DNA of 64,000 nt from Leifsonia sp. Leaf336 (GTDB lineage Bacteria > Actinomycetota > Actinomycetes > Actinomycetales > Microbacteriaceae): assembly GCF_001423695.1 (NCBI RefSeq), contig NZ_LMOZ01000002.1:1178504-1242503 (forward strand), in the 5' to 3' direction. Numbering within the stretch: the first letter of the stretch is position 1; the number at the start of each line of letters is the position of its first letter. Below are positions 36,382 through 45,184 of this stretch, in pieces. The notes under the pieces are model-generated. The model was not told the DNA's origin. It was given only the letters and a program-made list of their open reading frames with translations, and ran no database searches. Both the position numbers and the translations under genes were made by a program.

Positions 36382-39204
36382 ATGGATGCAGGCGCCGCCT
36401 CATCGCACAGCCTCGAACGGGTGTGTCCCGTCTTCGTCGGCCGGGAGGACCTCCTCGCCCTCGCGGCCCGCCGCACGGCCGCAGCAGCCGATGGCCACGG
36501 GGGAGTGCTCCTCATCTCGGGCGAGGCGGGCATCGGCAAGTCCCGCCTGATGGACGAAGCGGTCGCGGGCGGCAGGGCCCGCCGCCTCCGCGCTGACACC
36601 TACGCCGACGACAGCGAGACGCCCGGCATGCTCATCCTCGACATCGCGACGGCGCTGGAGGACGCGGGCGACGCCGCAGCCGCAGCGCACATCCGCGACC
36701 TCGTCCTCGGCGGGACGCCGACCGGCACGCCGGCGCCGCGCACCGAGCGGCCGCGCCGGCTGGTGGTCGCGCAGCTCGCGTCGACGCTCGCCGCCGTGCT
36801 CGCGACGCCGACCCTGCTCACGCTCGAAGACCTGCACTGGGCCGACGAGCTCAGCCTCGACGTGCTGCGCCGGGTGGCCGTCGCCGTGCGCGAGCGCCCG
36901 AGCCTCGTCGTCGCCACATTCCGCACCGAGGACGCGGAGGTGTCGGCCGAGGCGACGGCCTGGCGGCTCGACCTGGTGGCGCACCGGCTGGCCGAGGAGG
37001 TGCGACCGGTCCGCCTCGACGCAGACGGGGTCGCGCAGATGATCGCGGCGATCCGCCGCAGCCCGGCCTCGGCCGACGAGGTCGCCCGCCTCGTCGCTGT
37101 GAGCGACGGAATCCCGCTGCACGTGGAGGAGCTGCTCGCCGCGGAGGCCGACGGCGCTCCCGACACCATCGCCGCCGCTGTGTTGGCGCGGATGGGTGGT
37201 CTTCCTGCGCAGACGATCGCGGTCCTGCAGGCGGCGGCCGTGATCGGCCGCGACTTCGACAGCAGGATGCTCGCTGTGGTCATCGGCGACGAGGTGGACC
37301 GCGGAGCCCGGGAGGCCGCCGTCGACGAGCTGGTCGCCCGGCACTTCCTGGTCAGCGCGCCGGCCGGATCGTTCGACTTCCGGCACGCGCTCATCCGCGA
37401 CGCGGTGTACGCCGAGCTGCCGTCGGGTCGTCGGCGTGTGCTGCACGGGCGGGTGGTCGACGCGGGCGCAGGCCTCTCCGACGCCCTCCTGTCGCTGCAC
37501 AGCGAGCGGGCGGGCCGTGCTCGCGAGGCCTACTCACTGGCCCGCCGTGCTGCCGCCAGAGCCTCGGCGCTCTCCGCCCATCGCGAGGCGGTCGATCTCT
37601 ACCGGCGGGCGCAGCGTACCCTCCCGCTCGGAATGGACGTGCGGGAACGCGCCGACCTCCTGCGCAGGCTGGGAGCCGAGCTCGCGGCCGCTGACGCGAA
37701 CGCGGAGGCCGAGAAGCAGCTGGCCCGCGCAGTCGAGCTCTATCGCACGGCGGGCGCCGAGGTGGAGGCCGCGGCCGTGGTCCCGGCGCTGGTCGCCTCC
37801 CGTCATCTGCTGGGCGCGGACTATGCGGCGCGCGTCGCCGCCATCCGCGCGGGGCTCGGCTGGATCGACGGCGACGACAGTGCGGAAGCGCGGCAGGCGC
37901 GCGGCCGGTTGCTGGCGGCGCACGCCGCTGCCGCCATGCTCGAACGGCGGCTCGACGACTCGCGACGCGTCGCCGAGGAGGCACGCGGTCTCCTCACCGC
38001 CGAGAGCGACCGCATCGCGATCGACGCGACCCTCGGCTCGGTGCTCGTGTTCGCCGGAGCGGGCGAGCCGGCCTGGGAACTGCTGCGTTCCGCGGCGGAG
38101 GACGGCGCCGCGCACGGTGAGGAGGAGGCCGCCGCCCGGGCGTACCGGATGCTCGGTTCGAGCGCGTCCGTGCTCCTGCAGTACGAGCGAGGGGCGGAGT
38201 GGCTGGCCGACGGGATCTCGTACGCCGAGCGCATCGAGCGCTGGAACGACGCGCACTACCTCGCCGCGCACCTGGCCCACGTGCGCTGGGCGACGGGCGA
38301 CCTCCCGGGAGCGGAGAGCCTCGCCGGCCGCACCCTGGCCGACGGACGCGGCGGGATCACCACGGAGGTGACCGCGCTGCACGTGCTCGGCTACCGGGCT
38401 CTGTCGGCGGGCGAGCTGCCGCGCGCGCAGGAGCTGCTGACGCGCGCCCGCGAGATCGGCGAGCGGATGCAGGAGCTGCAGCGGCTGTCGCCGGCGCTCT
38501 GGGGTCTCGCCGAGGTGGCGCTGCGCTCGGGCGATCCGCGCACGGCCGTGCGGCTCAGCGAGCGCGGAGCGCAGGAGTCGCGCCGCGTGGAGGACTCGGC
38601 GTACGTCTTCCCGTTCGCGGTCACCGGCGTGCGGGCACACCTCGCCCTGGGCGACATCCCGGGGGCGCGAGCCTGGCTCGACGAGGTGACAGGGCTCGTC
38701 GAGCGGCGCGGCATCCACGGAACCGAGTTCGCGATCAGGCACGCAGCCGGCCTCCTCGCACTCCGCGAACGACGGCTGACGGAGGCGCGCGACCTGCTGG
38801 CCGAGGCCTCCGCCGGCTGGGACGCCATCGGGCGCTGGTGGGAGGGATCGCAGGCCCTGCTCGACCGCGCCGAGTGCGCCCGGCGCACGCGCAGCCCGCT
38901 GGAAGCGGCGCAGCTCGTCGACGCCGCCCGCGAACGCGTCGCTGGCACCGTCCTCCAGGCCACTGCGGACGAGCTCGCGGCGCGCCTGGCGGAGGGCGTC
39001 GCGCCGACCGTGCTGAGCGCCAGGGAGGAGGAGGTGGCCCGCCGGATCGCGACCGGCGCCACGAACCGGCAGATCGCGGAGGAGCTCCACATCACGCCGC
39101 GCACCGTCGCGACCCACGTCGAGCACATCCTCGTGAAGCTGGGGGCGTCGCGCCGCGCGGAGATCGCGGCGTGGGAGGCCGACCACGAGGTCGCGGCCGA
39201 GTGA
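36382..39204 (+). CDS. LuxR-family regulator with AAA ATPase domain (LAL type)
   Basis: A 940-residue regulator. The N-terminal STAND-type ATPase has Walker A GEAGIGKSR (about residues 47-55) and Walker B LLTLEDLHWADELS. A long alpha-helical TPR-like middle (about 380-860) probably senses the signal. The C-terminal LuxR helix-turn-helix (about 878-935) contains SAREEEVARRIATGATNRQI and HITPRTVATHVEHI. The signal is unknown. The ATG lies 6 bases after TATGCT (36370-36375), suggesting a leaderless transcript. The divergent DUF4242 gene is the nearest candidate target. Confidence 0.92.
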   Translation: MDAGAASSHSLERVCPVFVGREDLLALAARRTAAAADGHGGVLLISGEAGIGKSRLMDEAVAGGRARRLRADTYADDSETPGMLILDIATALEDAGDAAAAAHIRDLVLGGTPTGTPAPRTERPRRLVVAQLASTLAAVLATPTLLTLEDLHWADELSLDVLRRVAVAVRERPSLVVATFRTEDAEVSAEATAWRLDLVAHRLAEEVRPVRLDADGVAQMIAAIRRSPASADEVARLVAVSDGIPLHVEELLAAEADGAPDTIAAAVLARMGGLPAQTIAVLQAAAVIGRDFDSRMLAVVIGDEVDRGAREAAVDELVARHFLVSAPAGSFDFRHALIRDAVYAELPSGRRRVLHGRVVDAGAGLSDALLSLHSERAGRAREAYSLARRAAARASALSAHREAVDLYRRAQRTLPLGMDVRERADLLRRLGAELAAADANAEAEKQLARAVELYRTAGAEVEAAAVVPALVASRHLLGADYAARVAAIRAGLGWIDGDDSAEARQARGRLLAAHAAAAMLERRLDDSRRVAEEARGLLTAESDRIAIDATLGSVLVFAGAGEPAWELLRSAAEDGAAHGEEEAAARAYRMLGSSASVLLQYERGAEWLADGISYAERIERWNDAHYLAAHLAHVRWATGDLPGAESLAGRTLADGRGGITTEVTALHVLGYRALSAGELPRAQELLTRAREIGERMQELQRLSPALWGLAEVALRSGDPRTAVRLSERGAQESRRVEDSAYVFPFAVTGVRAHLALGDIPGARAWLDEVTGLVERRGIHGTEFAIRHAAGLLALRERRLTEARDLLAEASAGWDAIGRWWEGSQALLDRAECARRTRSPLEAAQLVDAARERVAGTVLQATADELAARLAEGVAPTVLSAREEEVARRIATGATNRQIAEELHITPRTVATHVEHILVKLGASRRAEIAAWEADHEVAAE

Positions 39205-39214
39205 GGGGACTACG

Positions 39215-39487
39215 ATGCCGGACATGAGCCGCATCGAAGCCGGGATCGTCTCCTACACCCTCTCGTCGGACTACTACGCCCAGGTCGGGGCCGACTTCGA
39301 CACCGAAGCGGTCGACGACGCCATCCTGGCCGAGCTCAACCGCATGCTGCCGTCGGGCATCGTCGTCGAGCGCAGCGGCAAGGTGCTGGCCGACGAAGAT
39401 CTCGTGGATGTGGCGCGCTCGCTCGACTGGCCGGCCCTCCTTCAGCAGATCGACGTGGACCAGATCCTCGCCGATCACGCGCGCTGA
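39215..39487 (+). CDS. Hypothetical protein
   Basis: A 90-residue acidic protein without a recognised domain, containing YTLSSDYYAQVGADFDTEAV and a C-terminal LLQQIDVDQILADHAR helix. ATG at 39215, with GAGGGG about 7 bases upstream; a second ATG at 39224 is possible. It starts 10 bases after the LuxR gene and overlaps the convergent photolyase by 13 bases. Confidence 0.6.
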   Translation: MPDMSRIEAGIVSYTLSSDYYAQVGADFDTEAVDDAILAELNRMLPSGIVVERSGKVLADEDLVDVARSLDWPALLQQIDVDQILADHAR

Positions 39488-40863
39488 GCCGACCCCTTCA
39501 CCGTCTCGTAGGCGGCGAGCGCCGCCCGGCGGGTCTCGGCGAGATCGACGACCGGCTCCGGGTAGTCGTCGCCGTCCCACTCCGGCACCCAGCGCCGCAC
39601 GTAGTCGCCGTGCGGATCGAACTTCGTGCGCTGCAGTTCGGGGTTGAAGACGCGGAAGTACGGTGCGGCGTCCGCGCCGGAGCCGGCGACCCACTGCCAG
39701 TTGAACGGGTTGCTGGCCGGGTCGGCGTCGACCAGGGTGTCCCAGAACCACTGCTCGCCGTGCCGCCAGTCGATGAGCAGGTTCTTGGTGAGGAACGACG
39801 CCGTGACCATCCGCACCCGGTTGTGCATGGTGCCCGTCGTCCACAGTTCGCGCATGCCCGCGTCCACGAGCGGGATGCCGGTGCGGCCCTGCTGCCAGGC
39901 TTCCAGTGCGCCGGGGTGCAGCCGCGGCCACGGGAAGGCGTCGTACTGACGGTGGATGTTGACCGTCGCGATGTCGGGGTGCTCGAAGAGCGTGTGATAG
40001 GCGAACTCGCGCCAGCCGAGCTCGGAGAGGAAGACGGCCGCGCTGTCGGCGAGGCCGCGGTGGCGGTCGCGCGCGGCGGAGGCGGCGTGCCAGACCTGGT
40101 GCGGGCTGAGCTCTCCCCAGCGCAGCCGCGGCGACAGCCGCGACGTCGCTGCGATCCCCGGTGCGTCGCGGTCCTCCCGGTACCGTTCGAGGTCGTCGGC
40201 GACGAAGCTCGCGAGGTCATCGTGCGCGGCGCGCTCTCCCGGCTCCCACGCGTCGCGGAGGCCGCCCGCCCAGTCGGGGTGCGTGGGCAGCAATGCGAGG
40301 TCGTCGATGCGGAGGCCGCGCGGCTGCCGCGCCGCCGACAGTGCGGTGGGAGCGGCGAGGGGCTTGCGGGGCGCAGGCGCCGACAGGCATGCCCGCCAGA
40401 ACGGCGTGAACACCGAGAACGCGGTTCCCGCTCCGGTGCGGACCGTCCACGGCTCGAAGAGCAGGTTCGCCCCGAAACTCTGCGCGTCGATCCCGGCCTC
40501 CCGTGCGGCCGACTTGACCGCAGCGTCGATGCGGCGTTCAGCACCGCCGTAGCGGCGGTTCCAGAAAAGCGTGCCCGCGTCGAGCTCGGACGTGAGCGCC
40601 GACAGCTCGGTCTCGGCCGCTCCCCGTCGCACCAGGAGGCTCGCCCCGCGCACGCGGAGCTCGGCGTCCAGCGCGCCGAGGCTGTGGTGCAGCCACCAGC
40701 GGGCGGCGCCGCCGGGCGGCCGCAGGCCGGGGGAGGCGTCATCCCAGAGATAGACGCACACCACCGGCCTGCCGCTGCGCGCGGCGGCGTCGAGCGCGGG
40801 GTTGTCGGCGACCCGGAGGTCGTCGCGGAACCAGACGACCGCCGGCCGCGAGTCGGTGCTCAC
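39475..40863 (-). CDS. phrB: Deoxyribodipyrimidine photolyase
   Basis: A 462-residue FAD-dependent DNA repair enzyme that splits UV-induced cyclobutane dimers with light. The N-terminal antenna domain begins VVWFRDDLRVADNPALDAA. The FAD domain carries ELGWREFAYHTLFEHP, TGTMHNRVRMVTASFLTKN, LLIDWRHGEQWFWDTLVDAD and the NPFNWQWVAGSGADAAPYF signature. The sequence fits class I CPD photolyase rather than cryptochrome. The GTG start at 40861-40863 overlaps the stop of the upstream hydrolase gene (GTGA). Confidence 0.95.
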   Translation of the reverse strand: MSTDSRPAVVWFRDDLRVADNPALDAAARSGRPVVCVYLWDDASPGLRPPGGAARWWLHHSLGALDAELRVRGASLLVRRGAAETELSALTSELDAGTLFWNRRYGGAERRIDAAVKSAAREAGIDAQSFGANLLFEPWTVRTGAGTAFSVFTPFWRACLSAPAPRKPLAAPTALSAARQPRGLRIDDLALLPTHPDWAGGLRDAWEPGERAAHDDLASFVADDLERYREDRDAPGIAATSRLSPRLRWGELSPHQVWHAASAARDRHRGLADSAAVFLSELGWREFAYHTLFEHPDIATVNIHRQYDAFPWPRLHPGALEAWQQGRTGIPLVDAGMRELWTTGTMHNRVRMVTASFLTKNLLIDWRHGEQWFWDTLVDADPASNPFNWQWVAGSGADAAPYFRVFNPELQRTKFDPHGDYVRRWVPEWDGDDYPEPVVDLAETRRAALAAYETVKGSAQRA

Positions 40864-41498
40864 AGGTCGAGCGTGTCGCCAGGCTCCAGGGCGAAGAACT
40901 CGCCGCCGCCCTGCTCGGTGGCCCAGCCGATCCGGGCGTTCGCCATGTCCTTGCCCGCCCGCGAGAGCACCATCTCGTGCGTGGCGAAGCTGCGCTTCGG
41001 CTTGGTCGCGAGCACGTAGTCGATCGTCTCGGCGATCTTCAGCCACGGAGCGCCGGCGGGGACGGCCAGCACGTCGACCGCCACCCCCTCCGGGATGACG
41101 AACGAGTCTCCCGCGTAGTACAGCTCGTCGTTGATGAGCACGCCCAGGTTGTCGACGACCGGGATGCTCTCGTGGATGACGGCGTGACGGCCTCCGAAGA
41201 AGCGGAGGGTGAACGGGCCGGCCTCCACCGTGTCGCCGGCGTGGACGACGGTGACGTCGAAGTCGGCCGCTGCTTTGGCGACGCCCTCCGGCGCGAAGAT
41301 CGGGACGTCGGGGTTCAGCTCGAGGATGCGGTTCAGCTGCTCGGGGGTCCAGTGGTCCGCGTGCTCGTGCGTGATCACGACGGCGGAGGTGTTCGCCGTG
41401 TCGGTCAGGGGCGACGTGAACGATCCGGGATCGAGGAACAGCTTCTTACCCGAGTCCTCGAGGAGCAGGGCGGCGTGTTCGAACTTGGTGAGTCTCAT
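40860..41498 (-). CDS. Metallo-beta-lactamase superfamily hydrolase (UlaG-like)
   Basis: A 212-residue metallo-hydrolase. The zinc motif THEHADHW (HxHxDH) lies at about residues 45-52, FGGRHAVIH and YYAGDSF supply the next ligands, and ATHEMVLS near the end completes the site. Its closest type is the UlaG/L-ascorbate-6-phosphate lactonase-like group; the substrate is unknown. The ATG has GGGAGG 11-16 bases upstream. The 4-base overlap with the photolyase suggests co-transcription. Confidence 0.9.
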   Translation of the reverse strand: MRLTKFEHAALLLEDSGKKLFLDPGSFTSPLTDTANTSAVVITHEHADHWTPEQLNRILELNPDVPIFAPEGVAKAAADFDVTVVHAGDTVEAGPFTLRFFGGRHAVIHESIPVVDNLGVLINDELYYAGDSFVIPEGVAVDVLAVPAGAPWLKIAETIDYVLATKPKRSFATHEMVLSRAGKDMANARIGWATEQGGGEFFALEPGDTLDL

Positions 41499-41536
41499 GG
41501 CTTCATCATCCTCCCGCTGTGTCATAGTCGTGGTCT

Positions 41537-42451
41537 ATGCCTGTCACCCCTCGCACCGTCGTGGTAGCGGTCAACCCGATGGCGTCGTTCGGCCGGCGGC
41601 GAGACGTCGGACCCCGGGTCGTCGAACGGCTGCGCGCCGCCGGCCACACCGTGATCCCCGTGGACGAGGCCAACATCGAGCTGCTGCGGCGCGAGACGGC
41701 GCGGGCCGTGGAGGCCGGAGCGGACGCCCTGGTCGTCGTCGGGGGAGACGGGATGGCGAACCTCGGCATCAACATCGTCGCCCAGACGGACATCCCGCTC
41801 GGGATCGTGCCGAGCGGCACCGGCAACGACCTCGCCGACGGCCTGAGCATCCCGACCGACGACAGCGAGGCCGCCATCGACCTGCTGCTGGAGGCTCTGC
41901 AGCGGCCGCCGCGCGTGATCGACGCGGGCGTCATCCGCCATGGCGAGCTGCACGCCGAGCTCACGACCTGGTTCGGCTGCGTGCTGTCCGCCGGCTTCGA
42001 CGCGACGGTGAACGAGCGTGCCAACCTGATGACGCGGCCGCGCGGCCGCAGCCGGTACGTCTTCGCGCTCCTCCGGGAGCTGGCGACGCTGCACGCGCGC
42101 CCGTACCGCATCGTGGCCGACGGCGAGCAGATCGCCGCGGACGCCATGCTGGTCTCGGTCGCCAACAACCGCTCGCTCGGCGGCGGGATGCGCATCGCGC
42201 CGCACGCCGCCCTCGACGACGGCCGCTTCGACCTCTTCGTCGTGACGGCGATGTCGCGCCCGCGCTTCCTGCGGCTCTTCCCCAAGGTGTTCCGCGGCGA
42301 GCACACGGGGCTTCCGGAGGTCTCCTTCCGCTCCCTGAGCACGGTGCGCATCGAGGCCGACGGCGTGATCGCCTACGCCGACGGGGAGCGGATCGGCCCT
42401 CTCCCGGTCGAGGTCGCCGTGGTGCCGGGCGCGCTCCGCGTCCTCGCCTGA
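41537..42451 (+). CDS. Diacylglycerol/lipid kinase family protein
   Basis: A 304-residue DAGK-catalytic-domain protein (YegS/DgkB type) that phosphorylates lipids such as diacylglycerol. Key motifs: VNPMASFGRRRD at the start, VVGGDGMANLGINIV (GGDGT-like) and GIVPSGTGNDLADGL, the nucleotide-binding loops. In the second motif the usual Thr is replaced by Met (GGDGM), a mild deviation. The C-terminal beta-sandwich includes VANNRSLGGGMRIAP and the DGRFDLFVV strand. It is divergent from the UlaG-like gene by 38 bases. Confidence 0.92.
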   Translation: MPVTPRTVVVAVNPMASFGRRRDVGPRVVERLRAAGHTVIPVDEANIELLRRETARAVEAGADALVVVGGDGMANLGINIVAQTDIPLGIVPSGTGNDLADGLSIPTDDSEAAIDLLLEALQRPPRVIDAGVIRHGELHAELTTWFGCVLSAGFDATVNERANLMTRPRGRSRYVFALLRELATLHARPYRIVADGEQIAADAMLVSVANNRSLGGGMRIAPHAALDDGRFDLFVVTAMSRPRFLRLFPKVFRGEHTGLPEVSFRSLSTVRIEADGVIAYADGERIGPLPVEVAVVPGALRVLA

Positions 42452-42533
42452 ACGGCGGTGCGACACTCCCGGGCTGACCCGCTCGTTTTGGAGGTCGGGG
42501 GCCATCTGTGGCATTATCGATGAGTTGCAAGAC

Positions 42534-42606
42534 GGCCCCATCGTCTAGCGGCCTAGGACGTCGCCCTCTCACGGCGGTAACGCGGGTTCAAATCCCGCTG
42601 GGGTCA
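42534..42606 (+). tRNA. tRNA-Glu (anticodon CUC)
   Basis: A 73-base cloverleaf. The acceptor GGCCCCA pairs with TGGGGTC (42599-42605, one G-T pair), and the anticodon arm CGCC-CTCTCAC-GGCG presents CTC. The T-arm is GCGGGTTCAAATCCCGC, discriminator A, no CCA encoded. Promoter TTGGAG (42488-42493), 18-base spacer, CATTAT (42512-42517). A lower-GC patch of unknown genes begins after its terminator. Confidence 0.96.
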
Positions 42607-42612
42607 CCATCG

Positions 42613-42650
42613 CCCGCTTCCCTTGATTTTCAAGGGAAGCGGGCTTTTTT
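42613..42650 (+). terminator. Rho-independent terminator of tRNA-Glu
   Basis: A 13-bp perfect stem, CCCGCTTCCCTTG with CAAGGGAAGCGGG, loop ATTTT, followed by six T. Starts 6 bases after the tRNA. Confidence 0.95.
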
Positions 42651-42755
42651 ATTACGCGGTCGTTGGCTGCGCGAACCTGGCGCGTGGGGAACTCTTTCGG
42701 CCAATGGTTGCGTGGATCTCAGATGACCGAGGTCTGTCGTCATAGAGTCGGGCAC

Positions 42756-43082
42756 ATGTCACTTGGAAGTGATCGACGTTGGAGGCTGTTGGACGAGGTC
42801 GAAGCCGTCCTCGCTGAGATGTATGGGTCACGAGGCGTCACCAGAACGAGGTTCGTCGGAGCCTTCCCGGAGCTTCCGGGTGCAGGCGTGTGGCTGTGTA
42901 CGACAACCGACGTGGAACGGGACGCTCTCAGATCCGATCTAACGCTTGTCGACTCGGTGATGGCGGTTATGCGGAGCGTCGGCTTCTCATCCACCGATAT
43001 CGCCCGAAGCGATGTGGTCGTCGAGTCTCAGGAATCCGTCGACAGAGAGACTGAAGGCAGTTGGTTCTTCAGGATGCGCTGA
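42756..43082 (+). CDS. Hypothetical protein
   Basis: A 108-residue soluble protein of unknown family. An N-terminal helix with LLDEVEAVLAEMYGSRG is followed by beta-type segments (GVWLCTTTDVERDAL, ARSDVVVESQES) and ends in GSWFFRMR. Codon use is less GC-biased than in core genes. The ATG at 42756 is chosen because TAGAGT (42743-42748) lies 7 bases upstream, matching the leaderless pattern elsewhere; an ATG at 42723 would add 11 residues. Confidence 0.6.
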   Translation: MSLGSDRRWRLLDEVEAVLAEMYGSRGVTRTRFVGAFPELPGAGVWLCTTTDVERDALRSDLTLVDSVMAVMRSVGFSSTDIARSDVVVESQESVDRETEGSWFFRMR

Positions 43083-43106
43083 CCCGCCGCACTTTCGGAG
43101 CTCGAC

Positions 43107-43424
43107 TCACGGGTCGACCGGGCCGTCTGGCGCTTCCCACGAGTGGGACTGCGGCCAGTCGGGTGGGATCTTTCCCGTCGTGCGGCGATGTAGTCGGCCA
43201 CCTTCGTCCACCCGTACATGCATCCGCCGGTAGACCGTCGGATACGTCGGTCCCAGGAGCCACGCCACTGGATTGAGGAACTCGATCAAGAGGCGCCAAG
43301 CGGGCGGCGTGACGAGGTGGCGCATCCGCATCTCTTCGGAGGAAATGTCGCCGTCGAGGTGCCAGCCGTCGTTCATGCGGCGCATCATCTCCTTACGGAG
43401 TCTCTGGATCGCCGTCGTGTGCAC
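43107..43424 (-). CDS. Hypothetical protein
   Basis: A 105-residue product of unknown family: a basic N-terminus with EMMRRMNDGWHLDGDISSEE, one hydrophobic segment (about residues 44-60, WRLLIEFLNPVAWLLGP) and a polar tail. The start is uncertain. A GTG at 43424 gives the listed length, but an internal ATG (codon 17) follows AAGGAG by 12 bases and could be the true start. It converges with the gene at 42756. Confidence 0.45.
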   Translation of the reverse strand: MHTTAIQRLRKEMMRRMNDGWHLDGDISSEEMRMRHLVTPPAWRLLIEFLNPVAWLLGPTYPTVYRRMHVRVDEGGRLHRRTTGKIPPDWPQSHSWEAPDGPVDP

Positions 43425-43913
43425 GCTGACAATGATGCCCGAAGCGGTCCACTTGGCTCCGCATGCTCACATTTCCACAAGACGCCTTGCCGTGGATTAG
43501 GGCTTACGCAATGCGCAACTGGATGACTCGTTTGCCTCCGAGGGAAGCGAAGTCCGAACAACCTCCCATGAACCGCGCCGCAGCAACCGATGCGATGTGC
43601 CCGCAGCGATTCCGGCTCGAGAGAATACTCGTCCCGGCGAGGCGGTCCGTTCTGCGGCCGAGCCTCAGCGAGCGTGTAGCGTTTAGCGCCCCTTCACCGG
43701 ACATTTTCGCGGGACAGGTATGGGGGACTCCCATGCTCAATTAGCGGCTGATATCGTCGCCCTCGTTTTGCGGTTCGTGGGTAGTTCGCTGATGGACCGG
43801 CTTGCGGACGCCCGTGCCGATTCGGATCAAGCGTGAGCTGCGACGAGATAGACACACGGAGGAGGCACACACGCGCTTCATGACTGCGGTAAGCCTGGCG
43901 TAGCTTTGCGGGC
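43425..43913. other. Gene-poor stretch in the tRNA-Glu patch
   Basis: About 490 bases with only short overlapping frames on both strands and no recognisable product. A seven-codon frame, ATG at about 43880 to a TAG, follows a strong ribosome-site-like GGAGGAGG and ends shortly before the GTG at 43914. It could be a leader but may be chance. Composition is lower in GC than core DNA. Confidence 0.4.
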
Positions 43914-44477
43914 GTGGAGAGCCATTCAGAGGGACACGACTTCGCCCTTCAAGCACGAAGTCTGCCGTCGGTTCGAGGATGCCGCCGCGGAGCGCTTCTT
44001 CTTGGAGCGGTCGGCGCGTGCGTCGCGCTTGTCTGGCCGCTGGTCGCTGGCCTTCTGGGACTCCCTGGGTGGGCGCTAGGGCTGGCCCTCCCAGGAGCGG
44101 GCGTAGTTATCTTCTCCGCGGGAGCATTACGGGTCGCTGCAGAGGGTCGCTGCAGAGGCTATTCAGCGTCGCGCGATCGCTACATGGGTTTCCGCTACGG
44201 ACGCCGATCTAGCAGGTCGGGAGCAAAGACGCCCGGTGAGCGATCCCGGATTGCGTCCCGCGGGTCGGTCCCATCACCTCGAAGGCCGTGCGCCTCGGTG
44301 AAGTACTGCCAGCACACGCCCGCAAGAGCAGGCGCATCCAGCATCGGAGCCACCGCCGCGATCGCCTCGGTCAACGCTCGCCGGGTCCGATCCAGTTCGA
44401 CGGTGAAATCGCTGAGTCGCGGCTCCCACCCTTTCTTCGCAACTGGTTTAGCCGCCCCGAGAGCCATGTACGCGTAG
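43914..44477 (+). CDS. Possible membrane protein, probably frameshifted
   Basis: From a GTG at 43914 the first 75 residues look genuine: a polar start, then two hydrophobic segments (GALLLGAVGACVALVWPLVA and ALGLALPGAGVVIFSAGAL). After residue about 78 the frame runs antisense through the gene at 44195 and is Arg/Ser-rich. A 13-base tandem duplication, GGTCGCTGCAGAG at 44132-44144 and 44145-44157, lies exactly at this change. Removing one copy gives the more natural continuation RVAAEAIQRRAIATWVSATD. A truncated small membrane protein is the best reading; the family is unknown. Confidence 0.35.
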   Translation: MESHSEGHDFALQARSLPSVRGCRRGALLLGAVGACVALVWPLVAGLLGLPGWALGLALPGAGVVIFSAGALRVAAEGRCRGYSASRDRYMGFRYGRRSSRSGAKTPGERSRIASRGSVPSPRRPCASVKYCQHTPARAGASSIGATAAIASVNARRVRSSSTVKSLSRGSHPFFATGLAAPRAMYA

Positions 44478-44959
44478 CCGCGGTCGTTGGTCGCGAAGTA
44501 GACGGTTTCCGAGGAGAGCTCGCCGAAGTCGAGCGCCCACAGAACGGGGATCCGTTCCGCGCTCCATTCGGGGACCGTCGCCTCCACGAGGTAATTGGTT
44601 GCGTGTCTGACCGGCTCGACTAGGCCGCAAAAGAAGCCATCCGCTTCGTCGCCCACCCAGAAGTCCCATCCGGGGTCGTCCACCGAAAGGGAGTAGGTCC
44701 GGCCGTGCTCGTTGCGGAACCTCGACATCGGCTGCTCTAAGAACTCTTTGGAACTGATGACGGAGAGGGCGGCCCGCAAGCCATCCTTCCTACCGACGAG
44801 CTTCGCCGGCTTGTCCTCGTCGAGGACGGAGACGAGTTCCATCCCGATGTGCACATTCGAACGGGCGAGCACTCGCACCGCGTCCACGTAGTTGGTTCTT
44901 GCTTCGAACTGCGACCGCTTCACCGCTTCCAGCATCCGCTCGCGATCCCTGATCTTCAT
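44195..44959 (-). CDS. Hypothetical protein
   Basis: A 254-residue soluble protein of unknown family. A charged N-terminus (MKIRDRERMLEAVKRSQFEA) is followed by a mixed domain with DPGWDFWVGDEADGFFCGL, SSETVYFATNDRGYAYMALG and an alpha-helical end LDRTRRALTEAIAAVAPML. Codon use is less GC-biased than in core genes, suggesting acquired DNA. It is complete with an ATG start. No neighbour indicates a function. Confidence 0.6.
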   Translation of the reverse strand: MKIRDRERMLEAVKRSQFEARTNYVDAVRVLARSNVHIGMELVSVLDEDKPAKLVGRKDGLRAALSVISSKEFLEQPMSRFRNEHGRTYSLSVDDPGWDFWVGDEADGFFCGLVEPVRHATNYLVEATVPEWSAERIPVLWALDFGELSSETVYFATNDRGYAYMALGAAKPVAKKGWEPRLSDFTVELDRTRRALTEAIAAVAPMLDAPALAGVCWQYFTEAHGLRGDGTDPRDAIRDRSPGVFAPDLLDRRP

Positions 44960-45184
44960 CGTGTGCCTCCCGTGACTAACCAGGTCTACGCCCCGGGATT
45001 CGCGTGCGCCATATCGGGAAGACGACGGGCGCCGAACCGACCAGCGCCTGTCGTAGCCGGCACTGAGCGAACTGCGTTTCAGACTGCCGCAGACAACTCG
45101 GCGTGACTACCTCAACTCAGACCCGTCAGCCTTCACACTGTCCACTAGGGGATCCTGTTTCGGACACCGCGATAGGTTGGCGAG

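Noticed and set aside
43463-43956. Short frames of 70-95 residues on both strands
   Set aside because: No ribosome sites, no family, mutually overlapping; treated as gene-poor DNA.
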